Source of the DNA: Oopsacas minuta
Lineage: Eukaryota; Porifera; Hexactinellida; Lyssacinosida; Leucopsacidae
Assembly: GCA_024704765.1 (NCBI GenBank)
Contig: JAKMXF010000011.1
Location: 541,557-605,556 of the forward strand
Length of the DNA stretch: 64,000 bases
Direction: 5' to 3'
The notes beneath the pieces were generated by a model. That model was not told the origin of the DNA. It did not search any database and saw only the letters and a program-made list of their open reading frames with translations. Both the position numbers and the translations under genes were made by a program. Positions 1 to 9,694 of the stretch are shown piece by piece (positions within the stretch are counted from its first letter, which is position 1; each line of letters begins with the position of its first letter).

Positions 1-1142
1 TTATGTAATGTTTATATTCATAAGGAAATTCGATGGTGTTTATGAAGAAAAAGTAAATAAATACATGCTGTATTCCCTTGAATAGTAGCCCCTCGAATAC
101 GCCCCCCTTGAACTACACTTGTACCATGTAGAGTTAGCTGAGATTAAGAAATTCTAACACACTTTACGCTCTGCTACTAGTACATGAAATACTAGAAAGC
201 TGTAGCTATTACAACAGCTTTGTCATTGTTGTTCAACTCACTCGTGTCTCGAAAAGCTAATTATTACTTGATTGTAATTGGTGAAGGGTTAGTCATAAGG
301 GTAGGCCGGAATTTGACCAACGTCGAAGTAGGAATGTGACCAACAAGGCACAAGTATGCTGTTAGGAATTTCACCCCAAAACATCAAGTAGGAATTTAAA
401 TTACACTAATACTAAAATTTAGAAATACATATAACTCAAATTAAGTGACAGAGAGCGTTTAGTATGTTACCTCTTGATGTAGTGTTGGAATACAAGGAAC
501 CATGGGTCACGATCATGGGCGGAGAACGATTTTGGACCAACAAATATTTTGGGAATATCCACATGTAGTTTGAAAATGTTTGGTAGCCTTAATAGCCATA
601 ATTAAAATTTGGGGCTGATAAACATTTTGGGGAGCCAGGCCGCCCTAGGCCTCTCGAAACAACTCTCATGGTCACTATATTAACAACTGATTAAACATAA
701 TTTGCAGGATAACAGCATATTACTCTATAATTCACATCTACTATCTATACGGTACCGACCATACTTGAACATTAGATTATGTGTACATCATGAAATATTT
801 AGAGAATATTCTCAGCATAGATAATCATGATTGTTCTGTCATTATCTCGTATTAGTTTCATTATTGAAACTGAAGCGGGTGTCTCCGTAGCTTAGGTTAA
901 AATTCCTTATTACCTAATACTGTAGCCGCTTTCTGAAATATCAATGTCGATATTTCATGCTTTTAGCTACTTTAAGCCACATAGCCATAGTGAAAGCACT
1001 TAGTGGCAATACCGAGACTAAATATTATGAATAAATAATGATAAAAGGTCACAAGGTATATATGTATGTATAAGCACCTATATGGCCCATAAGTATATGT
1101 TTTGGAGAAAAACAATTAGCTTCCATAATATCAGATCCGAAA
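1..1142. other. Intergenic stretch upstream of the Skeletor-like gene
   Basis: No open frame of interest is visible. The sequence is AT-rich. Around 610-660 there is a short GC-rich patch (ccaggccgccctaggcctc) that looks like transposon debris. TATA-like sequence lies at about 1055-1100, shortly before the start of the next gene, and could belong to its promoter, but nothing here proves that. Confidence 0.4.
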
Positions 1143-4100
1143 ATGAAGGTATTATCGTTGGTACTGTTGCTACAGATAATATATGAAGGACATGCATTCT
1201 ATAGACTAGGAACAGTGGGTGTAGGTACAACTAGTGGTACAATCTACTTGATAGATGCTAACACATTATTCCTGAAGGGTTTCTCAGCGAATGAGGCTGT
1301 AGTATTCAGAGGAGGTTCAGGAGGTAATCAAGTTACTGCTACAACCAATAGTGCTCTCTCCAATGTAAACATGATGCTAGATGGGGATGATGACTGGTTG
1401 AATGTATCACCCATTGAGGTTCGTACAGCCAGTGGGGATCAGCTGATAACATCATTTGATGTACCAGGAAATATCCAAATTCCTTGTAGTGCTGAGTATC
1501 TGGGAAAATTTTCTAGAAACGGCGCGAGTACATATCATTCTTTAGCTGGTGATGTGTTTTACGATGCTTTGAATAGACGACTGTTCGTAGCAGGTCTCTA
1601 TCTAGACGGAAATGCTCCAGCAGCATACATGTGGTTGGATACAAATGCAATACCCACAGGATCTGGTGTTAGAGCAGGATATAATGGTAGATATGCGAGA
1701 GTAGATGATGTGAATAACCAGGACACAAATGTTACACTCCCAATAGGAGGTGTACACACAGGCTACAGATCTCTCTCGGTTTGGTGTGAAGCCGTCTCGC
1801 AATCATTTGGCCATATAAGCATACCTCAATCCTCTGATTCATTTGAATGCAGTACAACATACGGATTTGTAATGCTGGGTAATTCTCCTCCTACTCATGG
1901 TGTTTCTGCAAAGGTCTATGTGCTAGGACCGAATACGATAGGGCTAAAAAACTTGTATTTCGATGGGAGTGCCCCTGCTACATGGTATTGGGCTGGATCC
2001 ACTAGTAATGTGCATGACGGCTTCATAGTTGCTAGTGAAAAAGGCAGCTTAGCTGCACTAGGCACTCGTAACAATGCTAACATTGTTTTAACACTTCCAA
2101 CCGACTTTGATGTGTGTAATTCGAATTTCCTTGGTTTATACTGTGTACAGGCTTCAACCTCATTCGGTCAGGTCTATTTCAGCACTGAATATGGATGCAC
2201 GAATTGCCCTCCCATTTGTAAAACAGTAACGCAAACAACTGCGCCTAGTTTCCAATGTCAAGATCTCAGTAGTACTGATCAATTGGAATACCGCTATGAC
2301 CCCACGAATAGCATGGTCACGTTTAGATTCCATACTTGCAACTTGGAAGCTAATCAGTACTTTGCATTTGGATTGAGTGCTAGTAGCAGTGGAGTAGCCA
2401 TGGCTCCAAACGGTGATGTTGTAGTGTGTCAATACTCTACAACAGGTGTGGTGGATTGTTCAGATTATGACCTGACGATTAGATCACAGTGTGCATTATC
2501 TGGTGGGAGTTATAATGGAGCTTGTCCTGATACAGTTCTCACGGGTGGTGCGAATAATTACATCAATACACAAGTTGAAAGTATAAATGCCTTGACAACC
2601 TTCACTACAACTCGAGCTGTCACAACTACAGATAGTCATGATAGAGATTTCACACCGGGCACACCTCAGTACATTATTTGGGCGCGTGGAGGAACATTCT
2701 CCTCTCCCACTAGTGAGAGATGGGTATTACGTCATGCAACTAGCGAGCGTATCTCTGTTTCTTCCCCTATACAGATTGATTATGATAGTACCTCTACTTG
2801 TCCTCAACCTTTAGAGTGTCCCATGTCTACACCTGCTCCAGCCACACCTTGGGAAATTCCTCCACTCTGTATCAACTCTATGAATAGTGAAATACAAGCC
2901 TCCATTGGTAATACAGGTGGGAGTCAAGGCTACAAAGCAATTACTGGTAAAGATGGGTGGGGTATAGCTTGGTATCTGAATGACATACTTATCCCTGAGG
3001 TATATGTATTGCGTGGAACAACAGTTACTTTCCATGTTAATGGAGGTAACGATCCTGCCGACTCAGCTCGGTACCATCCTCTCTACATCACGAACTCTAA
3101 CGAAGGAGGCATTAGTGCACTTGCACTCGCTGAACTAACCATCACTGAGACTGTTTTGGCAGGTTTAGGCTACAATGAAGTATCTGAAACAGTTTCAGAT
3201 CTGAGTGTAGGTCCGTACTGTGAATGGACAGAAACACAGGGAAATGGTGATAACTTTAACACCTTTGAAGAATACAAGAACACACTTGTTTACTCTTGTG
3301 GTAGTAGTGTTACATCAGGTAGTTTTGAATGGACACCTGATTCAAATACAAGTGATCTAGTGTATTACCAATGTGCTACACATCGTCTATTGGGATGGAA
3401 GATTAATGTTGTAAATTCTTTAGATACATGTTACCAAATGGCTGGCATTACAACAGCCACAACCTCAACTACTGGGCCTATAACTTCAACTACTGAACTT
3501 ATTACTTCAACTACTGAACCTATTACTTCAACTACTGAACCTATTACTTCAACTACTGAACCTATTACTTCAACTACTGAACTTATTACTTCAACTACTG
3601 AACTTATTACTTCAACTACTGAACCTATTACTTCAACTACTGAACCTATTACTTCAACTACTGAACTTATTACTTCAACTACTGAACTTATTACTTCAAC
3701 TACTGAACCTATTACTTCAACTACTGAACTTATTACTTCAACTACTAAACTTATTACTTCAACTACTGAACCTATTACTTCAACTACTGAACCTATCACT
3801 GTACCTATAACAACAACCACAACAGAACATGAAACACCCACTACCAAAAATGTTGGACCTACAGCTACAGTATTCCCTTGGGTTATTCCACCAATTTGCA
3901 TTGATTCCAATGACAATACAATCAAAGCTGCAATTGGGGACTCACTAGACGGTTCAACAGTTTGGTACCTGAATGGCTTACCAGCTCCTGAAATCTACAT
4001 TAAGCGAGGTACAGAAGTAACATTCTATGTCAATGGTGGGAACAATCCCTCTGATCCGGACAATTATCATCCGTTGTATTTGACTAGCTCAACTGTAGGT

Positions 4101-4514
4101 GGCATTCTTAAGGTGATCAGTGAGGAGAAATCATTGGACGAGATCATTTTTGCTGGTTTAGTGGATTTCGGAGATAATACTTTCACTATTGATGGAAGCC
4201 TTTGCACTTATACTCAGGCTAGAGATGAAGTACAATTTCAATCGTTTCAAAATTTTCTATTTACTCTAGTTTACAATTGTTCAGGAGATGAAACTGGTCA
4301 ATTTAGTTGGATACCTGATGCTCAGACTCCAGACACGATATACTATCAATGTGCTCAACATGAGAATCATGGAATGAAGATTAATGTAGTGGATGACCTT
4401 GAAGAATGTCATACTCTACTGACACTGGCACTCAATAGCAGTGGCCATTCTCTTCGACCAATTTTCTCTCTGCTAGCAATAGCGTACTTTCTTGTCCTCT
4501 ATCTTAACTTTTAA
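1143..4514 (+). CDS. Skeletor-like DM13/DOMON/cupredoxin-like surface protein, likely GPI-anchored
   Basis: Single-exon 1123-residue protein. Residues 1-18 form a signal peptide. Three DM13-like repeats follow (about 22-112, 118-235, 243-352), with motifs such as VYVLGPNTIGLKNLYFDG and FDGSAPATWYWAG. A DOMON-like domain spans about 369-540. Two related cupredoxin-like domains (about 569-762 and 912-1090) each have a start like WEIPPLCI, a central YHPLY and an end like YYQCAxH; they are separated by a Thr-rich tract of about 17 ITSTTEP/L units (777-886). The C-terminus ends in a hydrophobic tail without a basic stop-transfer, as in GPI signals. DM13 plus DOMON is the Skeletor architecture, and these domains are thought to bind redox cofactors or metal. 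I infer an extracellular matrix or surface redox/adhesion role. The domain calls are from motif memory; the exact function is unknown. Confidence 0.8.
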   Translation: MKVLSLVLLLQIIYEGHAFYRLGTVGVGTTSGTIYLIDANTLFLKGFSANEAVVFRGGSGGNQVTATTNSALSNVNMMLDGDDDWLNVSPIEVRTASGDQLITSFDVPGNIQIPCSAEYLGKFSRNGASTYHSLAGDVFYDALNRRLFVAGLYLDGNAPAAYMWLDTNAIPTGSGVRAGYNGRYARVDDVNNQDTNVTLPIGGVHTGYRSLSVWCEAVSQSFGHISIPQSSDSFECSTTYGFVMLGNSPPTHGVSAKVYVLGPNTIGLKNLYFDGSAPATWYWAGSTSNVHDGFIVASEKGSLAALGTRNNANIVLTLPTDFDVCNSNFLGLYCVQASTSFGQVYFSTEYGCTNCPPICKTVTQTTAPSFQCQDLSSTDQLEYRYDPTNSMVTFRFHTCNLEANQYFAFGLSASSSGVAMAPNGDVVVCQYSTTGVVDCSDYDLTIRSQCALSGGSYNGACPDTVLTGGANNYINTQVESINALTTFTTTRAVTTTDSHDRDFTPGTPQYIIWARGGTFSSPTSERWVLRHATSERISVSSPIQIDYDSTSTCPQPLECPMSTPAPATPWEIPPLCINSMNSEIQASIGNTGGSQGYKAITGKDGWGIAWYLNDILIPEVYVLRGTTVTFHVNGGNDPADSARYHPLYITNSNEGGISALALAELTITETVLAGLGYNEVSETVSDLSVGPYCEWTETQGNGDNFNTFEEYKNTLVYSCGSSVTSGSFEWTPDSNTSDLVYYQCATHRLLGWKINVVNSLDTCYQMAGITTATTSTTGPITSTTELITSTTEPITSTTEPITSTTEPITSTTELITSTTELITSTTEPITSTTEPITSTTELITSTTELITSTTEPITSTTELITSTTKLITSTTEPITSTTEPITVPITTTTTEHETPTTKNVGPTATVFPWVIPPICIDSNDNTIKAAIGDSLDGSTVWYLNGLPAPEIYIKRGTEVTFYVNGGNNPSDPDNYHPLYLTSSTVGGILKVISEEKSLDEIIFAGLVDFGDNTFTIDGSLCTYTQARDEVQFQSFQNFLFTLVYNCSGDETGQFSWIPDAQTPDTIYYQCAQHENHGMKINVVDDLEECHTLLTLALNSSGHSLRPIFSLLAIAYFLVLYLNF
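3475..3803 (+). repeat. In-frame 24-bp minisatellite encoding ITSTTEP/L units
   Basis: About 14 near-perfect copies of a 24-base unit (attacttcaactactgaacc and variants) lie inside the Skeletor-like gene and encode an eight-residue Ser/Thr-rich unit alternating between ITSTTEP and ITSTTEL. It forms a mucin-like, probably O-glycosylated spacer between the two cupredoxin-like domains. The very low divergence between units implies recent expansion or homogenisation, so copy number is probably polymorphic. Confidence 0.9.
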
Positions 4515-4923
4515 CTTATATTGTTAATTTAAGTGGACGCTTTTTGTTTTCAATACTCTTCCCCTAGGCTAAATATTATAGATATCCTTAAGCTACTAAT
4601 GGTAATTATGCTATATTATTACTGTATTAGATCTGAATTGTTGTTTTGTCGGTTTATAAACTATTATTAATGATAATCTTGTTTCAGCTCCACATTAAAT
4701 CACCAAAGCATGGGTGCTAAATGCAAAATTAATTACAAATACGTAACAATTTTTATGGTACCTCAAGGAAAAAATGTATCATATTCACTAGCACAGAGAT
4801 ATTAAATCTATAAAATAAGAAGCATTTGTATTCTGTTTGATATAGCGATAGAATGAATAGTCTAAATTAAATTATAAATATAAATTAGCTGTGTAGCAAA
4901 TATCATTAATAGTAAGGAAGCGA
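4515..4923. other. Convergent 3' intergenic region
   Basis: The region lies between two converging gene ends. It is AT-rich, with no open frame or repeat that I recognise. It probably holds both 3' UTRs and polyadenylation sites. Confidence 0.4.
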
Positions 4924-7152
4924 CTAGCTTGATAAAGAAGATGAGTGTGAAACGATATAATCCTCATCATCCATTTGACTTTCTGAAAGCTTTAGAACTG
5001 ATTCTTGATGACAAGTTTGATAATGTTTTATTACAAATCTGGGAAGTTTGTAAGGATGAACACATATTGGACATAAAAATGAATTAGTCTTTGCATCAAT
5101 GTGTGTGAATAAATGTGAATATATCTCATGTTTTGTTGGGAAACCCTTAATACAGTAAATGCAGTCAAACAGATTTTTTATCAGCTCAGGTTTAGAATCT
5201 TCTTTGGAATTAAAGGATTCTTGTAATAATCGAGCAGTTTTACGTAAAATTAGATTTCCTGTATTATTATCCGATTCTATGGAAAAATGAGTTTGGCGAG
5301 GATGTCGTTTCTTCTTAATAGTAAACCTTCGTCGTTTAGATTTTGTATTTGATTTTTTAAGATTATGATGCGTTACCTTTAATTTTTGTTTCTTGGCTGT
5401 TTGAGTGAGATTGGAATGCCTCGGAGCCAGAGGGGCGTTTGAGAGAGTACCAGTGAGAGGGGCCAGGACGCCCTTGGTATCAGGTATTTGGCTTAAATTG
5501 TGAGTATCAAAGAATTCTTCATGATTTTCATAAATATGTAAAATAATAAGTTTCTGATGCTTGATTTTGAAATCACATTCTGGACAGGAATAATATGCTT
5601 TATCAATCTTATGAATAATCAGATGGTCTAACAAGAGTAACTTGTAAGTAGCTTGGTAGGGACAGTAGAAACATTTTACAGTTGTAGCTTGTATTGTTGG
5701 TGATTTAGTTGACGTCTGTGTGTTTACTTTAGAATTGGGGCCGCCGAATAATTCGTCAAAAGGGTGACTAACCTTCGTGTGTAAATTCATATGGTATTTC
5801 AGTCCATTGCAAGACTGGTATCCTCGAAAGCATATCTGACATTGATACTTCGGGTTGAGTCTATTTGAAGATTTCGATGGGTTATATTTTTTGCTAGGTA
5901 TCTTGTCCGTAGAGACCGACGAAGCTGATAGCACAGTGCCTCTATGTGTGTTCAGGTGACACTCTAGATCAGCTGAAGTATTGAAGTGAGAAGTACAAAA
6001 TTGACAAGGAAAATTATCAAATTCTTGTGTAGAAATTAGTTGTATAGTTTGTAAATTGGTATGAATTGTTGATGAAGCATTTATCTGATCCTCTTGTTCA
6101 TGTTCGCTAGGATTATCAATAAAATTAATAATTGAAGGAACAGAACTAGATTTATGACACATCTGTTCAGAAATCTCACAGGACAATTCACTACCAGTCC
6201 TTTCTTGATTATCAATAACATTATGGTGTATCTGATAAGAATTAGAGGGATTATTACAATCAGTACTAGCATTCTCACTAACATACAATATATTGTACTC
6301 TATGGAATCCTCAGAATACTTATCACTATCCTCTTCTCTCAGTAATTCGCAATCTATCGCGTCATCACTCAATACTGACTGTGTATCTCCAGAAACAAGT
6401 CTACTGTCCCAAACAGCAAGACTGTTCTGTGAGGGATCCCCTGGTAATATATCATAGGTAGCATCTGTTATTTTTGATACAGAAATCTCTCCATTACTGA
6501 ATTCCTGACGTGACGATTCGAGATATTCTCTCATTATCTCACAATCACCACCAGCAACCTCATAAGATACCAACTCAGAATCTGGCCGTGTTGGTTTATC
6601 AACAAAATCTTCGTTAGATATTAAAGTTATATAATCTTCTGCAATTGTAGAAGGGTTTGTATCAGCTATGTGTGGGCCTGCTGACTCTACAATATCAGCA
6701 CTAGGAGAAGATTGCGAGTGTTCATTAGGTAATAACTTGCATTCAATTACATCATTACCACAATTTGATTCTAATTCTACTATAAACTGACAATTTAGTA
6801 CATTTCCTGTCTCAGGATCTTCTTCATTAACATTATTTTCGATAGGACTATCATCAGTTGGAGATAATATGACGTCAGAACGATGGTCATCTTCCAGTGA
6901 GTGTGTAGATGTATCATCTTGCTGATCAGCTGCTTTATTCTTCTCTGATTCCCTAACAGATTTCCGTAATTCATTCAGGAGATTTTGCTGGTCGAGAAAG
7001 AAAGGAAAATATTTTTCAAATAAGTCAACACATTTCCTGCTTGGCTGGCTTTCCCTAACAATTTTCTGTGCCTTTGTAAAATTGTAGATGGGGTGAGAAG
7101 AGTTAGACCTCTTTCTAAGCTGACGTACAGATTCAATTGAGTCAGTTGTCAT
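4924..7152 (-). CDS. C2H2 zinc-finger protein, six fingers, acidic N-terminus
   Basis: Single-exon 742-residue protein starting at ATG 7152. The first half (about 60-370) is acidic, Ser/Asn-rich and probably disordered. Six C2H2-type fingers follow at roughly residues 381 (CQFC...H...H), 434 (CQICFRGY), 490 (CFYCPYQ), 517 (CPECDFK), 662 (CIYCIKGF) and 692 (CPICVHPY). A basic stretch near 600-640 (KSKRRRFTIKKKRH) looks like a nuclear localisation signal. Fingers come in pairs with long spacers rather than as a TGEKP-linked array, so this is not a KRAB-style tandem finger protein. A DNA-binding nuclear regulator is the likely role. No specific orthologue is recognised. Confidence 0.85.
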   Translation of the reverse strand: MTTDSIESVRQLRKRSNSSHPIYNFTKAQKIVRESQPSRKCVDLFEKYFPFFLDQQNLLNELRKSVRESEKNKAADQQDDTSTHSLEDDHRSDVILSPTDDSPIENNVNEEDPETGNVLNCQFIVELESNCGNDVIECKLLPNEHSQSSPSADIVESAGPHIADTNPSTIAEDYITLISNEDFVDKPTRPDSELVSYEVAGGDCEIMREYLESSRQEFSNGEISVSKITDATYDILPGDPSQNSLAVWDSRLVSGDTQSVLSDDAIDCELLREEDSDKYSEDSIEYNILYVSENASTDCNNPSNSYQIHHNVIDNQERTGSELSCEISEQMCHKSSSVPSIINFIDNPSEHEQEDQINASSTIHTNLQTIQLISTQEFDNFPCQFCTSHFNTSADLECHLNTHRGTVLSASSVSTDKIPSKKYNPSKSSNRLNPKYQCQICFRGYQSCNGLKYHMNLHTKVSHPFDELFGGPNSKVNTQTSTKSPTIQATTVKCFYCPYQATYKLLLLDHLIIHKIDKAYYSCPECDFKIKHQKLIILHIYENHEEFFDTHNLSQIPDTKGVLAPLTGTLSNAPLAPRHSNLTQTAKKQKLKVTHHNLKKSNTKSKRRRFTIKKKRHPRQTHFSIESDNNTGNLILRKTARLLQESFNSKEDSKPELIKNLFDCIYCIKGFPTKHEIYSHLFTHIDAKTNSFLCPICVHPYKLPRFVIKHYQTCHQESVLKLSESQMDDEDYIVSHSSSLSS

Positions 7153-8541
7153 TTGTGAGGTAGGATAGATTATAAGCTAATACATGTTGGAAATAGTTGT
7201 CATTAATTCTTGTAATAACGTTGTATTTCAATCGTATTTAAGTATTTGTTATAGAACAGACAATACTTATCATCAGGGAGTAAATTTGTAAATAATATAA
7301 TTGTAAGTTCTAGAATGAAATGAATGTCATGGATGTAAATCAATTCAAGAAATTAGCAGATTTCGAGTTACATACTCAGAAATCTAATCATTGAGATAAT
7401 AATATCAAATGTTAAACAGGCGAGGCATATTGACTCAAAAAGTAGTACAGCAGATATTTTCGCTATTTTTACATCTAAGAATTAATAGCAATATTTGCAT
7501 ATAAGCAACCTATTTTCAGGTCCCAATTGTAGATTTTGTATTGATTATGTTCCGCTATTAGCAACCGAAATTCGAGCAAAATGCGAGTTGCTATCAGGTA
7601 ACTCTACTGTGTATTTACTGTGATAATATGAATGTTAAGTAAAACTTCCATAAGATAATGAGGAGATCCCAAAATGAAAATCTTCATTATATTAATATCA
7701 GGTAATTCAGTTTATCATTGCAAATCAATGCTTACATTTAGTAATTATCAAGATTTCCCTTAAATTTGGGGATACCGTACCTTCGCTTGCTAGGTTGCTG
7801 CGCGACAGCTTAGTGCTCCAGGTTAGCTTAAGTATTAATTAAACAGCTATATTCTATAGTGTTATTGGTATCTACGCGACAGAATATACTCGGCACCATG
7901 TACCTCGAATTCACAGAATAGTTAACTGGCTTCTGCCTTAAAATTGTTCCATGCCTCGGGAGTATATGCTACAACCTACAGCCCCTCAAACAGTAGAGGT
8001 TGACCTCAACCATTCTATGATTCGGCTATATTTCTCGGAAAAATCTCAAATAAACAAACTCTAGTGTATATGAAATATATCTTATTCAGCGTGAAAACAG
8101 TGGTTCAGAGACAACAAATTGTCAGGTATAACAACTTACAGATGCATACATATACGTTGTACAATGTGGTAAGGGAAATGTACTCATTTAAATAAGTAGT
8201 ATATATTTCCAAACTTACTCCGAAATTGAAAACAATACAAAGAATACTATTACCCCTAACATTTGCAGAATTTTCAGTTGAAACATACTCTATAGCATAC
8301 ATAGTACAACAAGGCTCCGTATGTTTTAGAAAGCTTACAAATAGTGTAATTACTAACCGATAATGATAATTACAATAATTCGAAAGTTGAAAATATTGAA
8401 TTATATATTTCTTGGTGTTATTATAGTACGACATTTTCAAATTGGATAAATTTCTCTCTAAACGTTTGGAATACAACTCAGGAATTGTGAGGATATATAA
8501 GTCTCTAATTTTGAAACCGAAAAGTAGAAAAAAATTTAGAA
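7153..8541. other. Divergent intergenic region with MITE debris
   Basis: This is a shared upstream region of the zinc-finger gene (-) and the Maf-like gene (+). Around 7545-7600 the phrase ccgctattagcaa followed by a degenerate inverted copy resembles a small inverted-repeat element seen again near 57035-57165. No coding sequence is supported; a 165-residue antisense open frame overlapping the Maf-like gene has no recognisable content. Confidence 0.4.
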
Positions 8542-8838
8542 ATGGCATATCAAACAACAATGAAGAAAGACAGTGCACTCTTGAGTAAAATTCCATGGAC
8601 AAGGTGTCAACTGATCGTTACAAAACCTGATGATATACGTAGGTACATGTATGGACATAAATACACAGAGAAAGAAATTGAAATTGTATTCATGTATAGA
8701 CAGAAGAAAATGAATTGTGAGTATACGAGACGCTGTAGAGAAAAGTTACAGAAACTCAAAGATGAAAAAGATAGATTAGTAAAGAGTAAGGAAGAGCTTC
8801 TGAATGAAATCGATGATTTAAGATCGCAGATGATATGA
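8542..8838 (+). CDS. Small Maf-like bZIP protein (divergent)
   Basis: Single-exon 98-residue protein. Residues about 25-50 (LIVTKPDDIRRYMYGHKYT then EKEIEIVFMYRQKKM) align by eye with the Maf extended homology region, whose consensus runs LVTMSVRELNRHLRGLTKEE then a basic stretch. The basic region carries NCEYTRRCR, matching the Maf signature N-x-x-Y-x-x-x-C-R (tyrosine rather than the usual alanine). A coiled coil follows with heptad hydrophobics (LQKLKDEKDRLVKSKEELL, then NEIDDLRSQMI). There is no transactivation domain, as in small Mafs (usually about 150-160 residues), but the zipper is shorter, about four heptads. A dimerising nuclear DNA-binding protein, possibly a partner of CNC-type factors, is inferred. 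Alternative: a lineage-specific bZIP that converged on this signature; I think Maf-related is more likely. Confidence 0.65.
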   Translation: MAYQTTMKKDSALLSKIPWTRCQLIVTKPDDIRRYMYGHKYTEKEIEIVFMYRQKKMNCEYTRRCREKLQKLKDEKDRLVKSKEELLNEIDDLRSQMI

Positions 8839-9694
8839 AATACATAACTCATAATTTGCTTAACAAACAATCGTAATTCCCCTATCAGCTTGCAATTAAC
8901 GTATTCATATTGTAGGCAGCCTTTATCGCAGCAATGTGCACACTAAGTATGCTAATACTATACACAGTTCATGGCTAATACTGCTATTTTGTAATTATAA
9001 ATAATTAAAGAAAATATTTACTATTACAATATACAAATAGAGAGGCGAATATAAATATAGCAATATAATGTTACAGTTATCATTCCTATATAATAAAGTA
9101 CTTGTATATTATTTATGGCGAAATACAAGTAGAGTGCAAATATTTGTCCAAGAAATAGAATAACTTATACTTTGTCAACCTGAGTAGAGAAAAGAGCGGG
9201 ACGGAAGGTAATACTTTTCGGGACGTGATGGGACGTAGAATATTTGTAGGTTATTAGTCGATCACAAAAATAACGATCACGATCGTTCATTAAATGATCG
9301 GAAATCGTGGTGACAATCCTTGCTAAAAGGATCGCAATCACATACACACGATCATTTTTCCGATCGTATTTCTGAATTATTAGATGGTCTATTACGTTCG
9401 TTCGTACGTCCATGCGAAATCTACCAGTTCGATTGCCATAAAAATCAGTACATACATTTTGATAAATATTTGGGGTCTAGATTCGCAAATTTTCAAATTC
9501 TGTCTGCCTAAAGCGATCGAAATTTTTTCCGGAAATGATCGCGATCTTCCACTCGTTCACTGTTTATAAAATGATCAGAGATCGCCTCCGATCGCCAAAA
9601 ATATTTCACGATTGTGATACGATACTAATGTCCTACATATTTGCCAGGCACACAGGACAACAAATAAAATGAATAAATGGAATAATAAACAAAC
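8839..9694. other. GATC-rich repetitive region below the BRIP1 fragment
   Basis: Between about 9250 and 9620 the sequence is dense in gatcg/cgatc words in both orientations (cgatcacgatcg, gatcgcgatc, ccgatcgcc), typical of an inverted-repeat element built on GATCG words. No open frame is convincing. I looked on the minus strand for the DEAH-box exon expected to follow the BRIP1 exon that ends at 9695 and did not find it. Confidence 0.45.

Noticed and set aside
1080-1092. CArG-like box (cctatatgg) upstream of the Skeletor-like gene
   Set aside because: It is one base short of the CC(A/T)6GG consensus and stands alone in AT-rich DNA.
3475-3803. CRISPR-like array of short repeats
   Set aside because: The units are contiguous with no unique spacers and lie in frame within a eukaryotic coding sequence.
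3431-3925. A 164-residue antisense open frame of VVEVIS/G repeats
   Set aside because: It is the reverse complement of the coding minisatellite; a 24-base repeat with no stop stays open on both strands. No independent support.
8105-8602. 165-residue minus-strand open frame
   Set aside because: Composition is random-like (many Tyr, Leu, Cys), it overlaps the start of the Maf-like gene, and it has no recognisable motif. It also does not contain the missing BRIP1 helicase motifs.
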